Assembly (NCBI GenBank): GCA_907163345.1
Contig: CAJQUN010000001.1
Coordinates: forward strand, 2,852,001 to 2,916,000
Length of the DNA: 64,000 nucleotides
Direction: 5' to 3'
Origin: Haberlea rhodopensis
Taxonomy: Eukaryota > Streptophyta > Magnoliopsida > Lamiales > Gesneriaceae
Under the pieces are notes generated by a model that searched no databases, was not told the origin of the DNA, and saw only the letters and a list, made by a program, of their open reading frames with translations. A program made the position numbers and the translations under genes. Below, one piece after another: positions 51,929-63,609 of the stretch; position 1 is the first letter of the stretch, and the number at the start of each line of letters is the position of its first letter.

Positions 51929-52229
51929 GATGCTTATTTGTTCTTTAAACATTTTCTTAGGGTTAAGAATGCAATTTTATTAAGAGTTGGTTGGACCATG
52001 TGGACCACTTGGACCACATGGGGGTTTTATAGTCATTTCAACCAAGAATGGACCTAAATGAACTAAGGTTTTTTAACTAGACTAGGATGAATTAAGTTTC
52101 AGGAAAGGGTACCGGCCCGCAATTTTTCCATTTTTTAATGTATTTTTAATCCCATGGACTTAACTCAATCTTTTTTTAATTTTTTTAACCTTTGCACTAT
52201 ACGTTACCTTCCTTTCATTATCGAAATAA
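51929..52229. other. Flanking DNA between chromovirus and LTR remnant
   Basis: No gene seen. One short inverted repeat, CCATGTGG ... CCACATGG, lies near 51995-52020. This is the continuation of the DNA left of 43109 before the chromovirus inserted, with the pararetrovirus relic ending somewhere around there. Confidence 0.4.
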
Positions 52230-53130
52230 TGTTGGGTTGAATAAACACTGCCTCAAATCAAATTTTTACTTCGAGATACATCAGACTGTTAAGTATTGCG
52301 GTATGGTCTCAATCTAATGCAGGTCAGTAGACAACTATTGAATAGTGCGGGCTGGGTCTACCGGACATATGAATGAAAAATGAAGGGAAATCAAATGCAG
52401 TAAGGTAAAATACAGAAAGTAAATGATACAATAGTTGTTTCTGGAAGTTTGAAGCACAAATACTTCTACGTCTTCCATTCTTTCTTTGCATGAAGGATAC
52501 GCTAGAAGATTTGGTTTACACCTTTTACAGTATGCAACCTACTCAGGCTAATACCACACAGATAGCGTAAACTCCTAGTTTCACAAAGATCCACAAAGAT
52601 TACAAAGATTTCAAACATAGTATGAATGCATACAATGAATTATTGAATACTCTATCTCTCAAAGATATAAAACAGTAAATGGCTTGAGTGTTCTTGAGCA
52701 ATAAACTATTAGGCTGAGAAATTCACGATAGCTTTGAATGTTCTGTTACTGCTGTGCTTTGATTGCAATAAGTTCTTGAATGATTTGCTTGATAAATTCG
52801 TGAGTCCAAGAGTTTTTTTCTTGAGGTATTTACAACATTTAAAGTCCAACGACAACTTTTCTTCATATAGAAAGAATCGTGCATAATCAGCTTCCAGATT
52901 TGCATCCAAAATTCCTTATGTCTTCTTTCCAAATTCGTTAACAACGACTATTTTTTTGACGTGTTTGGTGGCGCTGATAAAGTAGTGCGGCGCTCAGTGC
53001 ATTATTGTCAGGATAAACCATGTTGCGTTGTCTTGTTGCGATCATTATCTGCTGAGTTAGTGTCTTAGTCCACTGGACAAAAGTCAATTGATGTCTTCCG
53101 ATAGAGTCATTTCTTTGGTCTTAAGATATC
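52230..53130 (-). mobile_element. Diverged Sirevirus-like LTR remnant (minus)
   Basis: Starts on + with TGTTGGGTTGAATAAACACT, the reverse complement of an LTR end like that at 3447. Reading minus, it aligns block by block with the solo LTR 2218-3447: GTCCA-TGGA, CAGCAGA, GCGCCGCAC, TTTGGAAAGAAGACA, TATATGAAGAAAAGTTG and GACGTAGAAG in the same order. No flanking gag was recognised. The 5' end (right side on +) is uncertain, somewhere between 53095 and 53200. Small ORFs within (52709-52944) are noise. Confidence 0.65.
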
Positions 53131-53199
53131 TTCAAATTGGCGACCATCCTTGATTTCATCATCTTCTCCTTTTCATAAAATGAACAAAGAAGTTAGTAT

Positions 53200-54190
53200 G
53201 GGCAGAATGATCAAAATTACCAGAAGAGGAAAATGCTCAAGTCGTTCACCGAGGGGCATATGTTATGCACCCTTCGAGCTCAACAAGAACAAGTACAATA
53301 TTCCTTCGTCAATCAGCTCGGCCAGATTATAACACTGGTTGCCAAGTTTCCGACGAACAGACATGTACGGTTCTTTTTCAAGGTGACCCTTGATTGATTT
53401 GACCCACGGGAGGCTTTCTTTCCACACCACTGGGCAATCCCAGGGCTGGGTTGGACGAGCAAAAAACTTAAAATTTCTTCCAAGCTTTAATTTAAGAAGG
53501 GTTGTTATTAAGGAAACCAACTCCTGTTCGTGAAGAAAAATAAAAAAAGACTGATCGTTTTCTTATTCAACTGAAAGAAGCAGTGGAAGTGCTCAGGAGT
53601 AGGTGTGAATCCAAGAAGAGAAAGGACAGTAAAGAAACAAGGCAATAATCTATAACTGTTAGTGAATAGTAATTAGTAACATCGAGGAAGAAGGGAGGAA
53701 CAAGAAGAAGAAACCCCCTCGAAACTGGCTTAAGTAGAAAGGAAAATAGCCCTCGGGGGGCAAGTGGGGACGCAACCCTGAGGAACAATGATGGAAAGGT
53801 CATCCATAATCTCCCATTTAGCTCGGATTTGGGAGAGATGTTGGTTGGTATGAATCCTTGATTTAAAAATCTCGAACCAAGGGACATTGGCTGCTACCAA
53901 GGCCTGTTCGGTATCATTCTACTCTCCCTCATAAGGGCCGGAGAGCTATAAGAACTTAATGTCTCCTCGCTATCCGAGGAGGAAGGGGTAAAGGAGTAAG
54001 AGTGGAAGCTTCTCCTTCCATATATGTGTCATACTCATCGATCTCTTGCATTGAGGAATTGTCGGAGTTATCAGGAAAGGGAGAAATACTTGATCAGGGG
54101 GTATTCAAAAATTCTGAAGACGAATTGCTCGTACGTATAATGCTAGCTCGAAAGCAAATTGAAGCAAACAGTGAAGATGACAGGATATGA
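53200..54190 (-). pseudogene. Decayed gypsy-type gag-like ORF
   Basis: Minus-strand coding-like pieces in several frames. Near 54060-53960 a start-like EIDEYDTYMEGEASTL and LPPRIARRH; near 53880-53790 FEIFKSRIHTNQHLSQIRAK; at 53520-53263 a 85-codon frame with LGRNFKFFARPTQPWDCPVV and KGHLEKEPYMSVRRKLGNQC. The layout resembles the N-terminal protein of plant 'putative gypsy-type transposons' (large Ogre-like or related elements), recognised only loosely. Frameshifts are frequent, so it is dead. Confidence 0.4.
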
Positions 54191-54589
54191 TCGTATATTT
54201 ATAGGTGGGGCTAGTTGAACCGTCATCTAATCAACACTGTAAAAAATACTCGGATGAACGATCACAGATTGACTTCGGGAAACCAAATTTAGGCGGGAAA
54301 ACCAAGCGAGAAAAAGAGCGGCAAAAAATCTCCGAACAGAATCAGAACCCGGATTTTACTCGAAGACGATAAACCAAAGCTTTATTGTTCTCGTCTTGCT
54401 TTACTTCAGATAGGTAAGACGATGTCAAAGATGCATCAGTCTTATCGTGTTAAATCTCATAAAAGTACCAAACAAGAAATACCCCAAACAAAGAACCCCG
54501 AACATTATCAGTACCTGCTCGACTTTAATCAAACAATAGAGGAAGACCCAGACATAACTGACAATCAACGAATGTGCACGAACGTTCGG

Positions 54590-54950
54590 TAATGGCGCGC
54601 AGATTCTCGGACACGTCTTGAGCCAATAACGCCACGATCAGAGGCAGATTATGTCCCGGATTTGGCGTACATTAACTGTCATATTAAGCACTATAAATAC
54701 AAGACAAAAGCCACATTTCAGGGGGTTGAACTATTGGACAAACAACATATCGAAGAGAAGCATATTACATTATTTGGTTTGGTATTCAAATTTGTTTTAT
54801 TTTATTGTTCAAATATTGTATCAAAGCCTTGTAAAATTATCAACGTTCATAGTGGAATATTTATACTGGACTAAGTCCCGTGATTTTTCCCTTCATTTTG
54901 CGGGGTTTTCACGTAAAAAATTGTGGTGTCTCATATTTATTTATTATTGA
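54590..54950 (+). repeat. Possible LTR remnant (R-U5-like)
   Basis: A TATA-like CACTATAAATACAAG near 54690 is followed about 200 bp later by AAGTCCCGTGATTTTTCCC and GGGGTTTTCACGTAAAAAA, a pattern often seen at the downstream end of plant LTRs. No matching partner LTR or primer site was found in the window. Confidence 0.35.
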
Positions 54951-55099
54951 ACTTTTACCTAATACATAAAATAAATGATCACATCATTACCTAAAATTAT
55001 TTATTTAAAAAACTATATTTTACCCCAAAAAATTTACATTTTGTCACCCATAAAATTATATTTTGATCTCTTAAAGTTTTTATTATCCTCATTTTTTTA

Positions 55100-55800
55100 T
55101 TTTAATTATTTTCGTCCCTACCAAATTCTCTACGTCGGCACCTAATGGTGGATTTACTATGATGCAATGATACTCTTAAAATTTTCACGGTCACGTATCC
55201 GATACTTTTCGGATACTGATACTCACAGATACTTGCCCGATACGTATCCGATGCGCCATGTGGCTTATCTGAATTAAAAGTTAATTTTTTATTTGGATAC
55301 TTGTCTAGATACTTCAAGATACTTTTGATTCCGAAGTATCGTATAAGCCATGTAGAGTATCCGAATTTAAAAAAAAAAATCTTTTTTAATTTCAGATAGT
55401 TATATGAATATGCCAAGATACATATTGAACACACCATGAAGATTTCGCCGATGAAGATTCTATACAGAACAGATGGGTGATAAATCAAATACAATGGTGG
55501 ATAATTCATGGCCCAGGATCAATAGACAATATTTGTAACTTTCTTGATTTAAGTAGTAATTGATGTTTAAAACTCTATTATTTGTCATGGATTTGATGAA
55601 GTTCAAACTTTGTTATTTTGATTTTATATATTTAAAGTTGACTATATATTTGAAACTTGAAATATTATTGATGTATATATATTTAAAAATAAAAAAAATA
55701 CCGTATCCAGATATATCACATCTTAAAAATTTCAAAAATCCTGTGTAATTATATTCATATTCACGTATCAATGTATTCATATCCGTGTATGACAGTGGGT
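55100..55800. repeat. Degenerate repeat rich in GATAC/GTATCC words
   Basis: Words such as CGGATACTGATACTC, CGATACGTATCCGATGCG, GGATACTTGTCTAGATAC and AAGTATCGTATAAGCC are clustered, suggesting a decayed transposable element. The 135-codon minus ORF at 55102-55509 lies in it and is not considered a gene. No ends were defined. Confidence 0.3.
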
Positions 55801-55843
55801 TTAATACGGTCCGATTCAAACCTCTCATCGTATGCAAAACTCC

Positions 55844-55910
55844 ATAAATAATATGACGAGGGCTTAACAGCTAAATACCGACGCTATAAATAATATGACG
55901 AGGGCTTAAC
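55844..55910 (+). promoter_or_regulatory. Duplicated 25-bp block with TATA-like sequence upstream of NPC
   Basis: ATAAATAATATGACGAGGGC plus TTAAC occurs at 55844-55868 and again at 55886-55910, 42 bp apart. The second copy is preceded by T, giving TATAAATA at 55885-55892, a good plant TATA box about 280 bases ahead of the NPC start codon. That this is the core promoter is inferred. Confidence 0.5.
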
Positions 55911-56164
55911 TGTGAAACAGCGACTGCCAAGGGATCATATATATTTAACTGGAACTGAAGGGCGAGGTACTGAAATTGTAACCGGGTACATGTCACTGTT
56001 AAGGAAGGAAGAGGTCACAGTCCCTATTTAGAGGAAAACGTACAAGAAATCCCAAACTCAAAAGTCAAAACGCCGAAGGGAATATTATGTTAGAAGATTA
56101 CGATTCCTGCTTTGGAAGAATATCAAATATCCTTCTGCCAGGCGAAACTATGCATCACCAGGAA

Positions 56165-59100
56165 ATGGGTTTCCGGCGAAGCCTCGTACTTGTTTCCATC
56201 TTCCTTTATCTCCTGCTCTCTTCCTCTATTTCTCAATCTTTCCCTTTTCCAAGGAAAGAAACCCACAAAATTGATTCGCCCATCAAAACCTTTGTGGTAT
56301 TAGTAATGGAGAACCGGTCTTTCGACCATATGTTGGGATGGCTCAAGAAGACCCGACCTGATATAGATGGTCTAACCGGCTCAGAATTCAACAGGGTCAA
56401 CGCTTCCGATCCCACCTCCCGACCTGTTTTCGTCACCGACAACGCCGTTTTCATCAACTCCGACCCGGGGCACTCTATACAAGCCATTAGAGAACAGATA
56501 TTTGGGCGCAATGATTCGTCGGAGAATCCCGCACCCATGAACGGGTTTGTGCAGCAGGCCGAAAGTATGGGAGTTGTGGGGTTGACCAAAACCGTAATGA
56601 GTGGGTTCAAACCGGAACTTTTACCTGTTTACACCGAGTTAGCGAACGAGTTTGCGGTTCTCGACCGGTGGTTCGCCTCGGTACCCGCATCGACTCAGCC
56701 AAATAGGTTGTACGTCCATTCCGCCACCTCCCATGGCGCCTCCAGTAACGTTAGAAAGGACCTCGTCCATGGATTCCCTCAAAAGACCATCTTTGATTCG
56801 TTGGACGAAAATGGCCTCAGTTTTGGGATTTATTACCAGAACATTCCGGCCTCTCTGTTCTACTCCAGCCTTAGGAAACTCAAAAATGTGGTCAAGTTTC
56901 ATGATTACAATTTAAAATTTAAACTTCATGCTAAAAAGGGGAAGCTCCCCAACTATGTGGTGATCGAGCAAAGGTATTTCGACGTGGAGATCTGCCCGGC
57001 AAACGATGATCATCCGTCTCACGACGTCGCCTTGGGGCAGAGGTTCGTTAAGGAAGTGTACGAGACACTGAGGTCGAGTCCCCAATGGAAAGAGACGGCA
57101 CTTTTGATCACTTATGATGAGCACGGTGGATTTTACGATCACGTTCCGACGCCTGTTTCTGGAGTTCCCAACCCTGATGGCATCATTGGCCCGGACCCGT
57201 ATTATTTCGCCTTTGATAGACTTGGCGTGCGTGTGCCCACATTGTTGATTTCCCCCTGGATTGACAAAGGCACTGGTATGTTGCGTTGATGCTTTACTTG
57301 TGTAGATATATTGTGCTTGTAATTTGTACTGAATGCTTGCGTAATGCTCGTGGCAAGTAAAGAATTTTCTGATCTTGATCAGAAAATGCATTCACTTACT
57401 TCATGGTATATATGCTCTATAGTTGTTTCCTTGCTGCTAGATTATGGTTTACCTGAGATTTGGGCGTATGTTAGTAAATATAAAAGAATCAGGCATTCCA
57501 TAGTCGCAGTAGAAATTACGCAACTATGGTTTTTTTGTTGTAAGGACAATGCATTTTTTACTAAGAGTACAAGGATTGTTGAACTGAGGTGAGGAAGAAA
57601 TGTAAGTGATGGTGGCGGTTGCTGCCATATAGGCTAGGAAAGAGTGTAATTTTGTCTACAAACTTGGAGGACAAAAATAATTCTACGCTGTGCTTGCTCC
57701 ACTCGAAAGTCCAACGTATTGCTTGGCTTGAACAATTCGAAAGATATAAGTTTGTTTATTTTTTTCAAATTTTTTTTAACCTTTACATAATATCACATAT
57801 CAAATAAACTATTTAAAATATAATAATAACACCGTCGGTCTTTTTTTTCATTACTTTTTCCTAACAATCGTGGTAGTAGTTATAATTCTCTCGTTTCTGT
57901 GTAGCACATCAATTTTTATAATTTCGAACCAAACACCATTTCAAAATTACATTGAAATATACTCAAATCTCTACTAAAAAGCCTATGAGTTGAAACAAAA
58001 TTGAAAACCTAAACAAATGGTATCTATGGGAGCCCTTCTAGCAGGGGATGTAAATTATTTCTTTATCCGAGTTTAATGCAGATATTTATAGATTGAAGTG
58101 GATCTCTTGTGGCTGGAACATGTGTGATAGATTCATATCTACCATGATTTTGTTTTTTGTTTTTTGATGAGGCAAAGATATATATTTATAAATAAAAATA
58201 GTACCAGTAGTATCCTAAAGTTACACAATTGGAAAAAAAAGGAAAAAAACTACAGAAAACCAGTGGTCTAACGCTAGGTTAGCAAACAACCGGTTCCCTA
58301 GTCCAATCTAAAAAAGTAAAAGGAAAATTATTTCTACTGCTGCTCTTAATCCATATCCAGCTTCTAAATTTTATGAAATCCATAAGATATTTATCCTCGA
58401 TGTCTGGCTCTCTGAAGATTCTTTTGTTTCTGTCCAGTCAAATCGTCATGTCACTGCTAGCCAAATAATTAACCATGTCTTCCTACCTTTGCGTTTCCAC
58501 CGCAATCCACTATGTTGAATTAGATGACTGAACACTGTATGATGATTAACTACTTGTATTCCCAGCCACGCAAAACAGTCCATCCACAAAATATGATATT
58601 TCGAACAGTATAGGAATAGATGATTAGTTGTTTCTTCCTCAATATGACAAACTATACACAAATCTGAGATAAGCCTACCCTGTTCTAATGTTCCCGAACC
58701 GCAAGTTGTCGTATGTTGGGATTCTGTCTCCAGTCAGTCTCCACGCAAACGCTGCAACTTTATTGGGCGCCAAAGTATGCCAAATGATTTCAAAAGCTGA
58801 CCATATTTCCTCTTCTGGAATTGTCTATTCCTCTTGAATAATAATTTGATAAGCCGATCGAACCGAGAATGAGTTTGAACCCACATGTCGTCCTTGTCCT
58901 GAGCCAAAGAAATCATGTCAATAAAAGTTAGTAAACACAAAAAAAGATCATTTTCCCTCAGTTCTCGCCTCCAGTCCAATTTCCAAGACCACAACCCCCC
59001 GATCCATTGTCCCATGTTACCCACCAGACTATCTCTATCCCTCGCTACAGCTGCTAGTCTTGGGAATTTACATTCCAGAGTCTCCTCCTCTACCCGAAGA

Positions 59101-62100
59101 TCCCTCCAAAATTTTGTCTTATTACCATTCCCCACTCTTTTACTCACCTCCCCTACGAACCATTATTATGTGTTTCAAAACCCATTTTTTTATGTCTCTC
59201 CACCACAATGAGTAACAACTCCTATCCCCCCCTCCCCCCGCTATCAAAAAGCTCCCACTCAAGTCCCCATATTTTGACTCCAGTACCTTGAACCATAATC
59301 TATTTGACCATGTTATTATATCCCAACCCATTTACCCAAAAGTGCTTTATTAAAAAAGTCCAGATCCCTCATCCCAAGACCACCATTCGCTTTTGATTTA
59401 CGAACATCTGCCCATTTGACTCAGGCTACTTTCCGGCTTTTCTACCCCCCTCCCCCAAAGAAAAGATATTTGGATGGATTTTAGTTTAGAAAGTATGATT
59501 TTTGGAGCACGAAACAAGGAAAAAAAATAGACCGGAATATATGACAACAAAGCATTAACTAATATCATCCGACCCCCAAGTGATAGGCTTTTGTCTTCCC
59601 AAACGGCCAACCTCTTTCTGAATTTCTCGACCATGACCTTGTACTTATAATAAAGTTCCAATGTTATTCAAATCGTATCATTTATAAAATTTACAATAGT
59701 TTTTGACTGGCATTCTCTTTGGAAGTGGAGGACGCCTTTTACAATTTAAAGCGTTGTGTAAATGTGATATAAAATTATATCATTCCATCTGTAATGAAGT
59801 AATGTACTATTAGATTATTTTGGTCATCCCTTTTAGTGTGGCCAAAAGAACAAACAAATGCATGATTAGATGGGAAGGCATCCTGGTACAGCTGTAGGCG
59901 GGCAACTTATAATGATGGAATCCGACAATAAGAATCCGATAATAAGAAACAATATAAATTGCATAAAATTTGGTGTCGATGTTTTAGAAGTGTACCAAAG
60001 TGATTGTGGGAACCAACCATAACAATAAGGTAGATACAACTTATCTTGAGTATTGTCTTGAACCTCAATTTTTTCAATAATATCACACTACATTAGGCCA
60101 TTTAATCTACAAGCTTTTCAGGACCACGATATGCATTTGTCCGCTATTTTCTTTGCATGTCTTCTTAGAGATGATATTCTTATGCTATTTTCAATGTCAT
60201 TGGAAGAGCCAATACCTCCTCACCATCTTTTGAAAGTTATATTACTATGAAATCTGCACGTTGATCTCATAGAATATCCTCATCCTTTTTGAATATTGCA
60301 CCATTTCCATTTGATCTAGTGTTCTTTCTTAGATAACAAATCGGCATCTCTCATTTAATAATGAGGGAATCAGAAGACGATCTTTTTTTACTTCTTTGTC
60401 TTCTCAAAATGAACAACTCTTGTTTGTTTGACAGTAGTTGGATAGATGAGTTAAGGTTTTGAGGAGATACCTCCTCACAGTTAAATGAAAGTTACTTCCA
60501 ATATGCATTATGCAGGAAAGATTATTATCTTAATAAAGATTTTACTTTATAGAAGTGTCTTCTTTCCCTCTCTCACATGACTTTATAGCTCCATCGTTAT
60601 TCGCTGATTCTTTTGGGCAGTGATTCATGAACCAAGTGGCCCAACCCCATATTCACAATATGAACACTCTTCCATACCTGCTACTGTGAAGAAGCTTTTT
60701 AACCTTAAGTCAAACTTCTTGACTAAAAGGGATGCATGGGCTGGAACCTTTGAGAACTACTTCTCTATGCGTGATTCTCCACGTGATGACTGTCCAGGTA
60801 TCTCCCTGTCTTTCAAAAATCCTTGTGATTTTTATTTATTGTTTGTATGCATGTTTTGTATGTTTGTTGTCTGGTAAGCACACTTCTGTGTTATCACTAT
60901 CATGTGGTAAAAATGCTCGCAACTCTGGTTTAGAGTCTACATGTGAATGGCTTTATATATTCAATCATGCTTGCCTGTTTGACAAACCTGTGACCATTTG
61001 GTGGCATTTCTTTTGGGCTTTCTATGATTTCTAATTCGAAAGTCTCGAAAATAGCTTTCAATAGATCTTTCAAAATTGGAAAGTCTTGAAAATAGCTTTC
61101 AATATATCTCTCAAAATTGTGTTTTGTATGAAAATTTGGAAGTCTATGTATATTTTGTTATTTAGAAATGGGTTTGCAGTTTGCTAGTTCCTTTTTTAGT
61201 TTTTAAATGTGAGTGAGGATTTTTTAAGTTTGAAAATACGTTTGCAGGGGATACGTATATTGAGGGAAATGGATACCGACATCTATTATGTGCACAGTTT
61301 AAATTCTTTATTTAAAGCAGTATTCGTGGAAAATAAAGTTGTAATCTATTATCAAGTATGCAAAAATTATGAATTTAAATATGAAAATTTGTCAGCATCT
61401 ATACTTAATAATTAAGCTAGAATAAAACTTATACTGCAACCTAACAAGTATGTCGAATATGTATGATCCATGGTACTACGATTACATTCTACCTGAATAT
61501 TGAGGTATCGTTCAACTATGCAAATTACACGATAAGAAGGTATTCAAAACATAATTCTATTGTTAAAAAACAAACGTATTTTTTTTCTGTCAACTTTTTG
61601 ATAATCAACTTTTACATCCGATCAATGTATTTTCATTTTTTATATAATGCTGCGCTTCATATTAATATGTATAGTTACATTTTCAATACCCATTTGCAAA
61701 GACCAATTTTTTTACAATATTAGAACTCTTGGTAAATCATTCATGTCACCAGCAGTTGAAACTTGAAAGTCGAGCCTAATGTCCGAGTCAACTGGTATAA
61801 CTTTTTTTTTTGTTGAAAAACGGTGTCTTGTAACATTGCCGCGCAAAACAGAAAATGAATATTCATTTGGAGAAATCTCCTGTGGTGAAAGTTTTTCATC
61901 CCATGATCTTTTTGATGGAATTGCATGTGATGAGGGGAGTAAAGTTACGTGACTAAAAAGGTGAAGTAAGAAAAGGATGGTGTACTCTGGATGGGCAGTT
62001 GATGAATCCTTTTTGTTGTTAAGTGGCATTCGAGTTTTGACTTAAGACTCGATTATGCTGGCTTTTTGTGTCTAAGTAGCATTAGATTTGCTTTGTTTTC

Positions 62101-62487
62101 AGGTATGGAACTTGCATGATCATGAACAAGTTATTTCTTAATTTTTTGCTTTATTTTTTTTCAGAAAAACTTTCGGAAGTTAAGATGAGTTTAAGGCCAT
62201 TTGGTCCAAAGGAAGATGTTAAACTCTCTGAATTCCAAACCGAAATGATTCAACTTGCATCACAGCTAAATGGTGATCATATACTGAATTCCTATCCTGA
62301 TTTGGGGAGAAGCATGACTGTGGGTGAAGCTAATAGATATGCTGAGGATGCAGTGAAAAGGTTCTTGGAAGCTGGAAGAGCTGCTTTGAAAGCTGGTGCC
62401 AATGAATCCGCTCTTGTAATCATGAGGCCTGCCCTCACTACTCGTACTGACGATGAATACGGTGACCGTTACCACGAATCTAGTTGA
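56165..62487 (+). CDS. NPC: Non-specific phospholipase C (NPC), three exons
   Basis: Plant non-specific phospholipase C of the phosphoesterase family, hydrolysing phospholipids such as phosphatidylcholine to diacylglycerol. Exons 56165-57275, 60621-60797 and 62165-62487 have GT-AG borders and matching phases, coding 536 residues, the usual family length. The start at 56165 ([17 protein letters not shown]) gives a good signal peptide; in-frame ATGs at 56087 and 56150 precede it and would add 26 or 5 residues. Conserved motifs: [16 protein letters not shown] (E49 region), [31 protein letters not shown] (near 175), NDDHPSHDV and [15 protein letters not shown] (near 318). The third exon carries the [20 protein letters not shown] and [18 protein letters not shown] helices typical of secreted/ER members (NPC1, NPC2, NPC6 group). 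It most resembles NPC2/NPC6; the exact orthologue is not settled. Introns are long (3.3 and 1.4 kb), the first with a LINE relic. No defect was seen. Confidence 0.93.
57276..58150 (+). other. NPC intron 1, 5' part, no feature
   Basis: Intron sequence after the donor GTATG at 57276. The ORFs at 57344-57807 have no recognisable content. Confidence 0.6.
58155..59665 (-). mobile_element. 5'-truncated, decayed LINE in NPC intron 1 (antisense)
   Basis: On minus, from 59661 down: a reverse-transcriptase C-terminal piece ([35 protein letters not shown]), then [53 protein letters not shown], and finally a zf-RVT piece ([20 protein letters not shown]). The order matches plant L1 ORF2. Frameshifts and stops break it into ORFs 59661-59398, 59331-59140, 59147-58734 and 58661-58446. 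T-rich runs near 58153-58167 on + are the likely poly(A) end. Same lineage as the LINE at 7290-8289 but more decayed, hence older. Confidence 0.88.
59666..60620 (+). other. NPC intron 1, 3' part, no feature
   Basis: AT-rich intron ending at the acceptor TTTTGGGCAG (60611-60620). Nothing else recognised. Confidence 0.6.
61038..61119. repeat. Two-copy 41-bp tandem repeat in NPC intron 2
   Basis: Starts GAAAGTCTCGAAAATAGCTT at 61038 and GAAAGTCTTGAAAATAGCTT at 61079, an exact 41-bp step with a few mismatches. The rest of intron 2 (60798-62164) shows nothing else. Confidence 0.8.
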
Positions 62488-63092
62488 TACGATTGATTTA
62501 CTTGGTCCCATTTTTTGGACATAAACTACTAATAACGAATGCTGTGTTGTATTTATGTTTGAAAATTGAACTGCAGAAGGTGGAAGCTGATGAACAGTTG
62601 AAAGTATTTGTTGTTGTCTTACATAAATTTGAATTGTATACATAAATATGAATTGTATCAAGAAATGTAGAGAGGTGACATTCTTCTGAGAATTGGATTT
62701 ACACATATATTTCATTCTATTTTGAAAGTGTTTACCCTTTTGTCTACCGCTCATTTGAATTTGACAAAATAATGGCATCTACCTCCCATCTGAAAATATA
62801 TACAATTTCTATTTTCACAAAAGAAGCTCTTGGGGAGAATAGTGACGTATGTGTGATAGACTCGACTTGATTCTTTCCATGGTTCATATAGATAGCTCAA
62901 TCCATTGATGTTAAAGACTTAGTGGTTTGGTTGTGGTGGTTGTAAATAAATGTCAAGATGTTTTAAATTGCAGAAACAACTGTTTATATTGAATGGTTTT
63001 TGTTTGTCATTTCTCGAGAAACGAAGTGCTCTAGTATCAAATTACTTTCAGTCTCTAAAGCAAACATTTTTTTTCGTTTCAAAATAGTATTT
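62488..63092 (+). other. NPC 3' untranslated region and flank
   Basis: Follows the TGA stop (62485-62487). No strong poly(A) signal could be picked. The 170-codon ORF on minus (62266-62778) overlaps exon 3 and is a shadow. Confidence 0.45.
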
Positions 63093-63302
63093 TGTTATAG
63101 TACATTACAGTATAAAATAGTCTAGCATTTAGGCTATTACATTATGATGTAAATTTGGCAGATAATATTTTAAATTAGGCTGTTAATATTCTTTCCATAC
63201 ATAGATTGTACTTTCCTTACATAAGTTATAATTGTGTCCTATTTAATGGAGTGATGAATGAAAGGAAAGGGATATTCAGAAAGAAAGTCAATTTGTATTA
63301 CA

Positions 63303-63315
63303 TGGTATCAGAGCC
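63303..63315 (+). other. Primer binding site of the right-edge Copia element
   Basis: TGGTATCAGAGCC directly after the CA of the presumed LTR. Confidence 0.8.
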
Positions 63316-63609
63316 AAATACAATCTCGAGTCTTTTCTTTCTCTGATTTTGATTGCTCATCGTTACTGTTCATCGCACGTCGGCACTGTTCATTGCGTCG
63401 CTACTGTTCATCGCGCATCACTGTTCATCGCGTGAATTTTTTTTTCCTCGATTGATTACTTTTATTGTGACATCCCAAAAACTAATATTGGGTTTTGTTC
63501 GATCGGCTTTATCGCATCAGTGTTAGCTTTTGTTTCTCATCAATTGCTAATATTGTGCGACGTTAATACTGAAATACTGTCAAATACTCTTTCATACCAC
63601 GAGTAATTT

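Noticed and set aside
53150..53960. Organelle-derived DNA (mitochondrial or plastid insertion)
   Set aside because: A few words felt organelle-like, but the translated pieces fit a decayed gypsy-type gag better and no organelle gene could be named.
62266..62778. 170-codon minus ORF overlapping NPC exon 3
   Set aside because: Antisense shadow of the third NPC exon and its 3' flank; no domain.
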